From Nitrososphaerota archaeon (GTDB lineage Archaea; Thermoproteota; Nitrososphaeria; Conexivisphaerales; DTJL01): a DNA stretch of 44,772 nucleotides. The translations under genes were made by a program, and so were the position numbers. The DNA is taken from positions 1-44,772 of the forward strand of contig JAJPJS010000004.1 in the NCBI GenBank assembly GCA_021324115.1. Reading direction: 5' to 3'. A model generated the notes under the pieces. The model saw only the letters and a program-made list of their open reading frames with translations, searched no databases and was not told the DNA's origin. Positions 1 to 8,482 of the stretch are shown piece after piece. Every line of letters starts with the position of its first letter. Position 1 is the stretch's first letter.

Positions 1-1
1 A

Positions 2-160
2 CCTGAGGGTTCTGAACAGGTTGAGATGTACAAAGGAGCTGGGCATGGAGGTGAAATCAATCATAAGAAATTAGGCGACAACCTCGGACTTGAGTTTAAG
101 GCAAGGCATGTGGCACATGCATTAGACCCGATTGTGAAAAGAAGTCATGTAGCCGAATGA
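2..160 (+). CDS. C-terminal fragment of an unknown protein (open at window edge)
   Basis: An open frame enters from the left edge and runs for about 52 codons to a TGA at 158-160. The peptide includes HKKLGDNLGLEFKARH and ends KRSHVAE. I do not recognise the family. The stretch 10-84 has a degenerate second copy at 21988-22062, where the matching frame still reads NRKKLADNL but carries a stop. That argues that this frame was once real coding sequence and belongs to a family repeated in the genome. Its end overlaps the truncated 3' end of the ATPase gene on the other strand, so the junction may be a rearrangement point. Confidence 0.35.
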   Translation, partial: PEGSEQVEMYKGAGHGGEINHKKLGDNLGLEFKARHVAHALDPIVKRSHVAE

Positions 161-628
161 AAATGGATACAGTGCAAAGTCGACGTGACGGCCGGTCAGA
201 TGAGTCGCAAGGTCTCCTGATAAGAGACCAGAATTGCTTCCTGTTATGATTATCCTTTTTGTATCTCTCAGCCTGCTCACGAATATCTCCCATCCTTTCG
301 CATTCTGCATTTCGTCGAAGAGTAAAAATCCTACATCTCCGCCTTCCAACTCATAAATACCTTGGAGTAGAATGTTCAGCTCTCCCGCCTTCACGCCATA
401 TAATCTCTCATCATCGAAATTCACATAACCGAATTTCTTTCCTATCATCAAAAGAGAGGCGAGATTCGATTTGCCACACCTCCCCGCCCCGAGTATGGCA
501 AGAACATTAGAATACGATATGAACCTTGCAAGGTCTGGTGTTTTCCGCTGTATAATATCACTGGGCAGCCTTGTAAGCAAGGAATTTTTTTGTTCTGCAA
601 GCACAGACTTTGCCTGTTCGACATTCAT
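122..628 (-). pseudogene. Truncated AAA ATPase (AAA_14/DUF4143-type), N-terminal part only
   Basis: The 168-residue product has a Walker A motif GAGRCGKSN near residue 47, a Walker B motif FLLFDEMQN near residue 102, and a sensor-like ITGSNSGLL followed by LTGRHVDFALYPFSF. This order is typical of the archaeal and bacterial ATPases that carry a C-terminal DUF4143 domain and are usually about 400 residues long. Here the reading stops soon after the YPFSF motif, so the second half of the ATPase module and the whole C-terminal domain are missing. The last residues (GYMTSFHNRV) do not fit the family. The break lies close to the unknown plus-strand frame at the window edge. The remnant is probably non-functional. 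Confidence 0.7.
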
Positions 629-730
629 GTATACATCCAGGTGTTTGACTATATTGAAAGGTTGTTATTATGACCCCAAGCTTTTAATCAATGTTTGTGA
701 ATGAAAATACAATCACTGCCTCTTCCGTCA

Positions 731-920
731 ATGGTTATCTTGGAAAAGATTATGTCTGGGATTCCGAAGAAGGAGAGAAAGGTTGTGACCATAGACTAGA
801 CCAAGCTGAAGATTAACAGAAGACGTGTTTTTCTTCCTACGGACAACCATGGGCTTGGAACGAAAGAGCTTATCTCGCCCTGTTTGATAACAGCGCGATT
901 ATTTTTTCCACAAAGAAATT
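731..920 (+). pseudogene. Probable IS6-like transposase remnant
   Basis: The frame from ATG 731 reads IPKKERKVVTID, then a stop, then TKLKINRRRVFL and KELISP. This pattern resembles the start of the DDE domain of IS6-family transposases, in which an Asp follows a hydrophobic strand and is followed by ETKLKING-type sequence and a second strand. The in-frame TAG falls just after the presumed catalytic Asp, and nothing downstream continues the family. The end runs into the creatininase gene on the other strand. I call it from motif memory only; it is short and uncertain. Confidence 0.33.
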
Positions 921-1589
921 AAATAATAATTCGCCTTTTTTCTTGCTAGCCAACGTGGGATCGCCTATGACACTGATATCCGAAAATTCTTTCCAGCTGT
1001 GTGGATAGAACCCAAATGTCTCCGGTGGTTTAGGATAGTTCTTCTTTGCGTTCTCCATCCGGACCAAATCCGGTCTGAGATAAAGCATGATTGATGTCTC
1101 CAGTTCATCAGCATGAAATATCCCAGGTCTCCACAATTTACTTTTGCAGTATTTCGAATATGCTTCTTCATAGCCCGGAAATGTGAGATTCACTCCAGGA
1201 ATATCATCCTTGGTCAGTGCCTTAAATAACGCGTGAGTAACGGCTGCCGAATTAGGTATGTGACAGTTTACGACTGCCAGCATCTTGAACTTATACCGCT
1301 TAAGTTCCTTTCCTATACCAAGAATAAGGGACTGCAACAAATCTTCCTGTATACTGACGCTTCCTGGAAAATCCCTCAGTCCGTAGATAAAACCGTACTG
1401 GATGGTCGGCAGGACCGGCCATCCAGTTCTAGTTGACACCGCATTAGCCAAGGCCTCGGCAATTATGGTGTCAGTTCCCAAAGGTAAGTGAGTGCCATGC
1501 GGTTCCACCGATCCCACAGGCAGCAGAATTACGTTCTTGTTGGACTTCTCGAATGATTCTTGACTTAACTCGGCAAGACTTACTACCAT
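870..1589 (-). CDS. Creatininase-family amidohydrolase
   Basis: This 239-residue protein has the length and motifs of the creatininase / creatinine amidohydrolase family, metal-dependent cytosolic hydrolases that open cyclic amides or remove formyl or amide groups. The N-terminal motif LPVGSVEPHGTHLPLGTD supplies the expected metal ligands E29, H31 and D40. H110 lies in NCHIPNS, where most relatives have NGHGGN, and E162 lies in HADELETS. The changed H110 loop suggests a substrate other than creatinine. Archaeal relatives include formamide hydrolases of flavin and F420 biosynthesis, but this copy sits beside catabolic genes. It diverges from the PLP enzyme gene across about 93 bases. Confidence 0.9.
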   Translation of the reverse strand: MVVSLAELSQESFEKSNKNVILLPVGSVEPHGTHLPLGTDTIIAEALANAVSTRTGWPVLPTIQYGFIYGLRDFPGSVSIQEDLLQSLILGIGKELKRYKFKMLAVVNCHIPNSAAVTHALFKALTKDDIPGVNLTFPGYEEAYSKYCKSKLWRPGIFHADELETSIMLYLRPDLVRMENAKKNYPKPPETFGFYPHSWKEFSDISVIGDPTLASKKKGELLFNFFVEKIIALLSNRAR

Positions 1590-1682
1590 GGATAATTGAA
1601 TAAAAGCTCTGTGTTATTAATATTCAGGATGCGCCTTTGCGCTGCCACTACAGGGAAAACGACCCGAGTTCTCACAAATCAT

Positions 1683-2576
1683 ATGGAAGATTATATTAGA
1701 ACTGTCATTCGGTACAAGCGTATGGATAGACCATATCCGGGAATAGGCCGCACAAACTTGGTAAAGCTGGAAAAGCTGGGGCGACTATTTAATTGCAATC
1801 TGTACGCGAAACTGGAACTTCAGAATCCCACTCACTCACACAAAGACAGAGAGAGTAGGAAAATCATAGAGGAAATGATGGCTCGAAACAAAAGCGAGGC
1901 TGTCATTGCCAGCACAGGAAACGCAGCAATTTCCCTGTCAGCCCTGGGTAGAACAGCCGGGCTCAAAATACATGTGTTTTGCTCTGCCACGATCAGCCAA
2001 GAAAGAAAAGAACTCTTGGAGTTGTTAAAGGCTGAACTGCACCTAGTCAAAGGGGGATATCACGAAGCAGTAGAAGAAAGTGAGAAGTTTGCCACCAGTG
2101 AGGGAATATATCTCGCCAATCCTGGCAACCCAGCAAAGAGACTGGGAGATGCCGAGATCGGAGAAGAAATCGTGGAGGCATTGGGAGACGATTTAAGTGT
2201 TGTTGTTCCAACCAATAACGGAACTCTTCTGTCTGGCATCTGGGAAGGCGTTAAAAGGTCAAGAAATTCAAACATTGTGGCTTCGGTTGCTAAGGAGACA
2301 AAAATAGCAGAAAGTATAGCCGGTTTCCATCAGCTCGAAGGTGAACATCTAAAAAAAGTAATACAGGAGAGCCATTGCGAGATAATCGATGTGGACGATG
2401 GTGGAATACAGAGAGCTCTGAAGTCCTTGGCAACAGAGGGAATATTCTGTGAGCCAGCGTCAGCTGCAACATTGGCATCTCTGGAGGTATTACAAGCAAA
2501 AGGAAAGACGGTTGTGCTGGTAATCACTGGTAGCGCGTTCAAGTTTGCAAAAAAAGACCTTTCTAAAATATTCTGA
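1683..2576 (+). CDS. PLP-dependent enzyme, threonine synthase / dehydratase fold
   Basis: This is a fold-type II PLP enzyme. The cofactor lysine lies in THSHKDRES (K54 from this start), the phosphate-binding loop is STGNAAISLSALG, and a late ITGSAFKF resembles the TGHGLK ending of threonine synthases. Likely reactions are a beta- or gamma-replacement or an elimination on a hydroxy-amino acid; the substrate cannot be told. I chose ATG 1683 because conserved sequence starts soon after it. An in-frame ATG at 1629 lies about 27 bases after an AATAAA-like box and could be a leaderless start, adding 18 unconserved residues. The gene converges on the MFS gene, only 4 bases away. Confidence 0.87.
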   Translation: MEDYIRTVIRYKRMDRPYPGIGRTNLVKLEKLGRLFNCNLYAKLELQNPTHSHKDRESRKIIEEMMARNKSEAVIASTGNAAISLSALGRTAGLKIHVFCSATISQERKELLELLKAELHLVKGGYHEAVEESEKFATSEGIYLANPGNPAKRLGDAEIGEEIVEALGDDLSVVVPTNNGTLLSGIWEGVKRSRNSNIVASVAKETKIAESIAGFHQLEGEHLKKVIQESHCEIIDVDDGGIQRALKSLATEGIFCEPASAATLASLEVLQAKGKTVVLVITGSAFKFAKKDLSKIF

Positions 2577-2580
2577 TGGT

Positions 2581-3867
2581 TTAAACCGGAGTAATTTTCG
2601 TTCCTTTTGTTTCTTTGAGGCCGAAGATTGCGACAAATTGCAGTACTGCGCCGATAATCATGCCTATCGAGATGGCTATTCCTAGGTTTCCAAAACCGAT
2701 CCAGAACGGGACCAGTATGGGAGGCAGTCCCCCTCCAAGTCCCCTACCAACCATGAAGGCGAAATTTGATCCAGTAGCTCGCAGTCTTGTAGCAAAATGT
2801 TCTCCGAACCATACACCGAATTGTCCAATGAAACCCGCTGCGAAGTATACTCCCATGTATGCATAAAAGATAGGGAACGACCAGATATTCGTAAACGAGG
2901 GTTTCGCCTCTGCTTCTACCAGGAACCAGATGATCGCCAGAAAGCTGAGAATTCCATACACAATAGCCGTCTTTCTCCTTCCAATGGAATCGGACAGGAA
3001 ACCGTTGACTACGTATCCAACAATTCCAACCAATTCTGCGATCACTATCATCTGGGTGTAGGTAGGCACCGGAATCTTGTAGAAGACACCAAAGTACGTT
3101 GGGATAAACGACAGATAAGAATAAGTGAAGAATAGGTAACCGACAGCCATCAACGTGCAGAACAGAGTGTACCTGATAAATTTCCTAGAAAATATGTCGA
3201 CGATCGAACTCCTAGCTTCGTAACCTGGAGGCAGCTTTCCTTCTTTTTTGTACTGCATATACCTTAACCAGACCTTCGATTCTGGCGTAAACAACCTTAG
3301 GACAATGAGTACCAATGCACTCCCCCCAGCGATGAAGTAGGCGTAACGCCAACCCAGAGCTGGACCGAAAGCTGAAATTGTATAGCCAGCAGTTACGGCC
3401 CCCAGTAGAGAACCCCAGACGTACATGCTTGCCAGCCATCCACTGGCTTTGCCCCTCGTCTTTTCAGAGTAAGCTTCATTCAGCAACGAATAGCCTATGC
3501 CCCATTCTCCACCGACACCAAGGCCGGTCAGGAATCTGTAAAGGTAAAACTCAGGGATGCTGCTCGAAAAGCCTGCCGCAATCGTGGTAAGAGCGTAGAC
3601 CACGATAGTTATGAAAAGAACAGGTCTTCTCCCTATCTTGTCGGCGAGCCAGCCGAAGAAGATACCTCCTATGACGGAGGAAACCAGAACCAGGGTCAGG
3701 GCGAATGCGACGGTGGCTATCGTGACGTGGAAATACGTTGCCATGGGACCGAGAACGAACGAGGTAAGCAGCAAGTCATAACCATCGAACATGAAGCCAA
3801 GAAGTGCTGCTATGTAGATTGTAAGTTTCTCAACGTTAGTGTAAACAATAGGCGACTCTTGAGCCAA
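2581..3867 (-). CDS. Major facilitator superfamily transporter (metabolite:H+ symporter type)
   Basis: This 428-residue polytopic protein has the MFS signature GWLADKIGRRPVLF between segments 2 and 3, then RFLTGLGVGGEWGIG and a second copy-like motif LSDSIGRRKT in the C-terminal half. Such an arrangement fits the sugar-porter and aromatic-acid/metabolite symporter branches with 12 membrane segments. The long hydrophilic loop near residues 195-230 is the usual central loop. The TTG start at 3867 is preceded by AGGTGA about ten bases upstream, and an in-frame TAG sits just before it, which fixes the start. It lies among catabolic genes, so it probably imports their substrate. Confidence 0.93.
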   Translation of the reverse strand: MAQESPIVYTNVEKLTIYIAALLGFMFDGYDLLLTSFVLGPMATYFHVTIATVAFALTLVLVSSVIGGIFFGWLADKIGRRPVLFITIVVYALTTIAAGFSSSIPEFYLYRFLTGLGVGGEWGIGYSLLNEAYSEKTRGKASGWLASMYVWGSLLGAVTAGYTISAFGPALGWRYAYFIAGGSALVLIVLRLFTPESKVWLRYMQYKKEGKLPPGYEARSSIVDIFSRKFIRYTLFCTLMAVGYLFFTYSYLSFIPTYFGVFYKIPVPTYTQMIVIAELVGIVGYVVNGFLSDSIGRRKTAIVYGILSFLAIIWFLVEAEAKPSFTNIWSFPIFYAYMGVYFAAGFIGQFGVWFGEHFATRLRATGSNFAFMVGRGLGGGLPPILVPFWIGFGNLGIAISIGMIIGAVLQFVAIFGLKETKGTKITPV

Positions 3868-3989
3868 GTGCTATGTCACCTTTATTGAATCGGCATGCAT
3901 GAGAGCGTTCGTGATTTCCAAGAAAGTGTGTGCATAAAATCGATCCTCAAACTGTATTTCATCATTCACCTCGTGAATCGATACATATT

Positions 3990-3999
3990 GTATATAAGT
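3990..3999 (+). promoter_or_regulatory. TATA box of the aldolase operon
   Basis: The sequence GTATATAAGTA lies in the intergenic region between the divergent MFS and aldolase genes. Transcription would be expected to begin near 4015-4022, about 40 bases before the chosen ATG at 4059. Confidence 0.45.
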
Positions 4000-4058
4000 A
4001 TTATCAGATGAGAAGTGAAACCAGGGGAGATATCTTACCGAAATCAATATCTATTGCA

Positions 4059-4985
4059 ATGAATGACAGCTTTAACATGATAACGGGAATCATACCTGCT
4101 GTTGTTCTTCCGATGAACAAATCGGCGGAACCGGATCTGGACGAATACAAAAGATACTTGAAATGGGTCACGTCCGCCGGTGTCACAGGTGCCGCAGTAA
4201 ATGTGGACACCGGAGAGGGTCCAAATCTTACTCCGGAAGAACGTAGAGAAGTCGTGAAAGTGGCAAGAGCAAGTGTGGGGGGTAAGCTTGTGGTAGCTGG
4301 TATAATAGGAAGCTCGACGAAGTCCGCTGTTGCCGCGGCAACTGAAGCCAAGCGGGCTGGCGCAGACGCAGGTTTAATGTTCCCAAACTCTTCATTTGCA
4401 GGTCTGCCGCTGGATCCGACTGGACCCCTTGAGTATCACAGGTCCATCGCAGACGAAGCCGGACTTGATATCATACTATTTCAGCTGCAGCCAAGCTTGG
4501 GAGGAATAGAATATCCGCTGGAAGTATTGTTGAAGCTGGCACAGTTAAAGAATGTTGTTGCAATCAAAGAAGCAACCTTCGATGCCAGGAAGTTCTATGA
4601 AACTCTGAATGCATTTAAGAAGCATGCAAAGAGAGTTTCTTTCCTGACAGGAAATGACAATTTTGTACTTGAGTCCTTTGTGCTGGGTTGCGACGGCGCA
4701 CTGATAGGGTTCGGAACTCTCCCGGTAAAGGACCTCGTGAAGATGTTCGAACTGGTCAAGAAGCAAAATGTGAAAGAAGCTTCTGAGATCTGGGCAAGAC
4801 TGAAGCCACTCATGGAAGTCATTTACGGCTCTCCGGTAAGGAGCTACAGGGCAAGGACCAAGTATGCATTATCCGTCCTAAATGTAATAAGCGAGAAGGT
4901 CACATATATGCGTCCGCCTCTTATGAATGTAACCGAGGCGGAAAAGTCAGCGATCAGATCGGCACTCAAAGAGGCGGAGCTCTAG
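4059..4985 (+). CDS. DapA-family aldolase / lyase
   Basis: This 308-residue TIM-barrel protein belongs to the dihydrodipicolinate synthase / N-acetylneuraminate lyase superfamily, in which a lysine forms a Schiff base with a 2-oxo acid. The lysine is K170 in VVAIKEATFDA, and an N-terminal VDTGEGPNLTPEER matches the family's GE..LT loop. The usual catalytic Tyr in the I-x-Y-N-x-P strand is replaced: the sequence reads LFQLQPSLGG, with Phe141 at that place, so this is unlikely to be a true DapA. A 2-keto-3-deoxy sugar-acid aldolase or related lyase is more likely given the dehydratase nearby. Upstream in-frame starts lie before or at the expected transcript start, so ATG 4059 was preferred. Confidence 0.91.
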   Translation: MNDSFNMITGIIPAVVLPMNKSAEPDLDEYKRYLKWVTSAGVTGAAVNVDTGEGPNLTPEERREVVKVARASVGGKLVVAGIIGSSTKSAVAAATEAKRAGADAGLMFPNSSFAGLPLDPTGPLEYHRSIADEAGLDIILFQLQPSLGGIEYPLEVLLKLAQLKNVVAIKEATFDARKFYETLNAFKKHAKRVSFLTGNDNFVLESFVLGCDGALIGFGTLPVKDLVKMFELVKKQNVKEASEIWARLKPLMEVIYGSPVRSYRARTKYALSVLNVISEKVTYMRPPLMNVTEAEKSAIRSALKEAEL

Positions 4986-4994
4986 CAGGAGCTG

Positions 4995-5981
4995 ATGGAT
5001 TTGGACCAGCGGATGTACTTCGGGGTTACGCCTAGAGAATGGGGCGATTTCTTTCCAGATGCCTATGCGCAGACCAAAGCAGCGGAAGAAAATGGTTTCG
5101 ATTCGGTGTGGTTTGAGGAGCATCATGGGCATAACGAGTATCTACCCAGCCCCCTTTCTGCCCTAGCAATACTCTCCCAGCATACAAAAATGAAGCTCGG
5201 AACAAATATTGCGATACTCCCACTCTATCACCCGCTGAGGCTTGCCGAAGAAGTTGCCCAGTTAGATTGCATTACGCACGGAAGGGTGATACTCGGGGTA
5301 GCAGCTGGTTATAGAGAGAAAGATTTCAACAATTTTGGGGTGAGTCTGAAGGACAGGGCAAAAATAATGGATGAAGGCCTGATTCTTCTGGATAAACTGC
5401 TCAGGGATGAAAGGGTAGACTATGACGGCAAATTCTTCAGGCTGAGCGAAGCTACGGTTCAACCTAGACCTTACAGCAAGCCCAGGCCCCCCATCTGGGT
5501 GGGTGGCTGGCAGCCTGCTGCACTCAGAAGGGCTGCCAGGCTTGCTGATGCATGGTTTCCTGGGCCCACAGTTACATTCGGTGAAATCATTAAACTCAGG
5601 AAGATATATGATGACGAACTCAGAAAGATGGGCAAGCCGGTCTCTCCCCTGCCGATAATGAGGGATGTCTATGTGGCTGAAACCACGGAGCAGGCTCTCA
5701 GAGAATCAGAAGAGTCTTTCAATGATATGTATCAGGTTGACTACAGCTCTTCTGGTCATCCGCTGATCAGTGGACAAAAAAAGACGTTTGAAGAATGGGC
5801 GGAAGACAGATTCGTGATTGGAAACCCTGATGTGGCGATCGAGGCTGTTGATAGGTATCGGAAAGAAGGATTCAACTATGTGGTTCTGAGGGCTGCTTTA
5901 AGAAAGCTAACAAGCCAGCAGGTCATCTCCAGTGTAAGGCTTTTCGGTCAGAAGGTAATTCCATACTTCAATCAAAAGTAA
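4995..5981 (+). CDS. LLM-class flavin-dependent oxidoreductase
   Basis: The 328-residue product is a luciferase-like monooxygenase-fold protein: VTPREWGDFFP at the start, then GFDSVWFEEHHGH, TNIAILPLYHPLRLAEEVAQLD and GRVILGVAAGY, ending in a P-R-P-P-I-W-V-G-G strand motif. These proteins are cytosolic and use FMN or F420H2 to oxidise or reduce small carbon compounds. The EEHHGH segment resembles the FMN-dependent monooxygenase branch more than the F420 branch. The gene begins 9 bases after the aldolase gene, with a GCAGGAGCTG Shine-Dalgarno just before the ATG, so the two are co-transcribed. Confidence 0.92.
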   Translation: MDLDQRMYFGVTPREWGDFFPDAYAQTKAAEENGFDSVWFEEHHGHNEYLPSPLSALAILSQHTKMKLGTNIAILPLYHPLRLAEEVAQLDCITHGRVILGVAAGYREKDFNNFGVSLKDRAKIMDEGLILLDKLLRDERVDYDGKFFRLSEATVQPRPYSKPRPPIWVGGWQPAALRRAARLADAWFPGPTVTFGEIIKLRKIYDDELRKMGKPVSPLPIMRDVYVAETTEQALRESEESFNDMYQVDYSSSGHPLISGQKKTFEEWAEDRFVIGNPDVAIEAVDRYRKEGFNYVVLRAALRKLTSQQVISSVRLFGQKVIPYFNQK

Positions 5982-6028
5982 AAGAAAAAGGATAAATGCA
6001 GAGAGGTTGCCGTTTGACCCGATAGATT

Positions 6029-6421
6029 TTGGTGACGATTGACCATATAGGGATTGTCGTTGATGACATGTCAAGAGCTCTAGAAGTTTTTGAGAATGGG
6101 CTGGGTTTAAAGCTGAAGGAGCAAACGAATTATCCGAAACTCGGCATGAAGGTCGTGATACTGGAGGCTCAAAATATCAGTTTGGAGTTGATCGAGCCTG
6201 TCGGCCCAGGTCCATACTGGAATGGCGGAAAGCCACATCCTCATTACAACCACCTGGCTGTAGATATGAGAACCTTGGTTTCGGCCAACAGAAGATTTGC
6301 CAAGTCTGGCTTGTCCATCCTGCCGGGCAAGAGGAAAACCCGCAACGGAGGATACCTGCAGATACTTGATTCAAAAACTACAATGGGTCTGGCTGTTCAA
6401 CTGATTAGAAAGGGAAAATAA
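6029..6421 (+). CDS. VOC-family (glyoxalase fold) protein
   Basis: This 130-residue protein has one vicinal-oxygen-chelate domain of two beta-alpha-beta-beta-beta units: TIDHIGIVVDDMSRALEVF at the start, then LELIEP and YNHLAVDM. The two His residues and the Glu in LELIEP are at the places of metal ligands. Length and motifs resemble methylmalonyl-CoA epimerase and glyoxalase I relatives; the reaction is not clear. A TTG at 6029 or the following GTG at 6032 is the start. It is the third gene of the aldolase operon, 47 bases after the luciferase-like gene. Confidence 0.86.
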   Translation: MVTIDHIGIVVDDMSRALEVFENGLGLKLKEQTNYPKLGMKVVILEAQNISLELIEPVGPGPYWNGGKPHPHYNHLAVDMRTLVSANRRFAKSGLSILPGKRKTRNGGYLQILDSKTTMGLAVQLIRKGK

Positions 6422-6442
6422 TAAAAATAAAAAATAGAATCA

Positions 6443-7537
6443 TCAGGAAAAGGTTATGACGGCCCTGCCGACTATCTTTCCTTCTTTCAAATCCGAGTAG
6501 GCGTCGGCTGCTTGTTCAAGTCTGTAACTTTTTGATACGATACGTCCGGGATCAATGATTCCCCGCTCTGCGAGCCTTATAACCTCAGGCATATCTCTTC
6601 TTGTCCTTGCGCCATAGGAGCCCAGAATTCTTATGCTTCGTCTTACAAGTCTGGTTATATCGATCTCAACGGTCTTTTTCTGCCCGGCAATACCAACTAC
6701 AACAGCCCTGCCTCCATCTCTTACCGAGTTGAAAGCAGTCTGAATGGTTTCAGGTCTTCCAAGAGCTTCGAATGCGACGTCCACTCCTTCACCATTTGTT
6801 ATTCTGAAAATCTCGTCAGCAGCCTTGCTTACCGCTGAGTTAATTGTATGAGTGGCTGCTAGTTCTTTTGCCTTGGTCAGTTTTTCCTCGCTCACATCCA
6901 CGGCTATTATCTTTGAAGCCCCGACATGCTTGCAGATCTGCAGTATGTTCATCCCGACACCCCCCACTGCTACGACCGCAACATTTTCGCCCTGTTTGAG
7001 TTCTGCTTGATTCACCACGGCGCCGTATGCAGTGAATACTGCACAGCCAAGAATGCAGGAGGTCTGCAGGTCAAGCGATTCGGGCAGCCTGAATACAGAT
7101 GTAGATGGTACCACGGCATATTCTGCCAAGCCGCCCATGCTGTACATCCATACCGGGGTTCCATCTCTCCTGAACAGTCTTGTGTTGCCGTCATACAGTT
7201 TGCCCTGAAGGCGATTAAGTTTGAAGAAATTCTCACACATATCATCCAGTCCCTGCCGGCAGAATCTGCAGTAGCCACAGGGGATTATGAAAGGTGAGAC
7301 TACCCTGTCTCCCTTCTTGACCGATTTAACGTTCACACCAACTTCTTCGACGAGCCCCGATATTTCATGACCAAGGACTGCGGGGGAGGGGAACGCAACA
7401 TCGCCTTCCATAACATGCAGGTCCGTATGGCAGACGCCACAGGCAGCCACCTTTACCAGGACTTCGTCTTCTTTTGGTACTGGTTTCATCAGCTCTTCTA
7501 CGGACAGTCTACCGCCATCGAGCACCACTGCCTTCAT
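6443..7537 (-). CDS. Zinc-dependent alcohol dehydrogenase
   Basis: The 364-residue enzyme is a medium-chain NAD(P)-dependent dehydrogenase. Catalytic zinc ligands are C36 (CGVCHTD), H57/E58 (LGHE) and C165; structural zinc ligands are C87, C90, C93 and C101 in PCGYCRFCRQGLDDMC. The Rossmann glycines are in VGGVG (191-195), followed by an acidic residue in IIAVDVSEEK, which favours NAD. It is last in a three-gene operon (dehydratase, beta-hydroxyacid dehydrogenase, this gene) with gaps of 39 and 42 bases. It may oxidise a sugar or reduce an aldehyde made by the aldolase. Archaeal glucose and arabinose dehydrogenases of branched Entner-Doudoroff pathways are of this family. Confidence 0.95.
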   Translation of the reverse strand: MKAVVLDGGRLSVEELMKPVPKEDEVLVKVAACGVCHTDLHVMEGDVAFPSPAVLGHEISGLVEEVGVNVKSVKKGDRVVSPFIIPCGYCRFCRQGLDDMCENFFKLNRLQGKLYDGNTRLFRRDGTPVWMYSMGGLAEYAVVPSTSVFRLPESLDLQTSCILGCAVFTAYGAVVNQAELKQGENVAVVAVGGVGMNILQICKHVGASKIIAVDVSEEKLTKAKELAATHTINSAVSKAADEIFRITNGEGVDVAFEALGRPETIQTAFNSVRDGGRAVVVGIAGQKKTVEIDITRLVRRSIRILGSYGARTRRDMPEVIRLAERGIIDPGRIVSKSYRLEQAADAYSDLKEGKIVGRAVITFS

Positions 7538-7579
7538 GCCAGTCAGAAGCTTGTAAAAGCAGCAATAAAAATACAGCAG

Positions 7580-8443
7580 CTAATTCGTGCCTGAAAAAAC
7601 AAATTCAAAAAAGGTCTTTGCATCTTCATCGAGATCGATTGTCGAAGCAAGCGAGTCGATTGTTTCAAGGACCTTTGTGGAGATGGGTAATTTGGTGCTG
7701 TCTTTTAGCATCTTGATAGCGTAGCTCATATCCTTGAGCATTATCCTGGCAGTAGAACCAGTTTTGTTCCCATTCATCATCCCGCCTATCCAGTTGCTCC
7801 ACATCCAACTTTGCCCTGTGCTTGCGTTAATTATTTCGTACATCTTCTTTATGTCGACGCCTTGACTCTTTGCTATCGTCAGCGCCTCCCTGGCTATCAT
7901 GAGGTTGCCTATAGCGATCAGACTATTCAGAAGTTTAACCGCTTCAGCGCTACCCGAACCTCCCACATAGTACACCCTCTTGCCTATCGATTCAAAGATG
8001 GGCTTGCATTTCAGGAATGTTTCATGACTTCCGCCCACCATTACTGTCAATTCACCTCTTTCGGCTCCGGCCCTGCCCCCCGATACAGGAGCGTCAAGGA
8101 TATCAACACCAGCTCGTACCGCCTTCTCCGCTATCTGGACTATGGTGTATGGGGACACAGTGCTGAGTTCTATTATTACCCCGCCTTTCCGTATCCACCT
8201 TAGAATGCCATCTTCTCCCAAAGTGACCTCCTTTGATATCTCCTCTTTCGGAAGCGATAGCAGGACGACTTCCGAGTTTTTGGCAACTGCTTTGATCGAA
8301 TCTTCTTTTACCGCATTCGCCCTTACTGCAATCTCAACCCTGTCCTTTGCGACATCGTATACATGAACTTCGTAACCCTTTCTAAGAAGGTTTGTCACCA
8401 TCGGCAATCCCATCGTACCGAGACCTATGAAACCAAGTTTCAT
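7580..8443 (-). CDS. 3-hydroxyisobutyrate / tartronate semialdehyde dehydrogenase family
   Basis: The 287-residue protein is a beta-hydroxyacid dehydrogenase. It begins MKLGFIGLGTMGLPM with the G7-x-G9-x-x-G12 dinucleotide motif, has the substrate motif DAPVSGGRAGAERG (117-130) and the catalytic lysine K170 in SAEAVKLLNSL. Family members interconvert 3-hydroxy acids and their semialdehydes, for example glycerate with tartronate semialdehyde. D30 at the end of the second strand (VHVYD) favours NAD. It lies between the IlvD/Edd dehydratase and the zinc alcohol dehydrogenase in one operon, which fits a role in sugar-acid or hydroxy-acid breakdown. Confidence 0.94.
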   Translation of the reverse strand: MKLGFIGLGTMGLPMVTNLLRKGYEVHVYDVAKDRVEIAVRANAVKEDSIKAVAKNSEVVLLSLPKEEISKEVTLGEDGILRWIRKGGVIIELSTVSPYTIVQIAEKAVRAGVDILDAPVSGGRAGAERGELTVMVGGSHETFLKCKPIFESIGKRVYYVGGSGSAEAVKLLNSLIAIGNLMIAREALTIAKSQGVDIKKMYEIINASTGQSWMWSNWIGGMMNGNKTGSTARIMLKDMSYAIKMLKDSTKLPISTKVLETIDSLASTIDLDEDAKTFFEFVFSGTN

Positions 8444-8482
8444 ACTTTAACTGATTCTAGGTCGTTAGATAAGTCTTATTTT

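Noticed and set aside
3378-3590. Open frame on the plus strand inside the MFS gene
   Set aside because: It lies wholly within the transporter gene, has no family sequence and no start signal; it is a shadow of the real frame.
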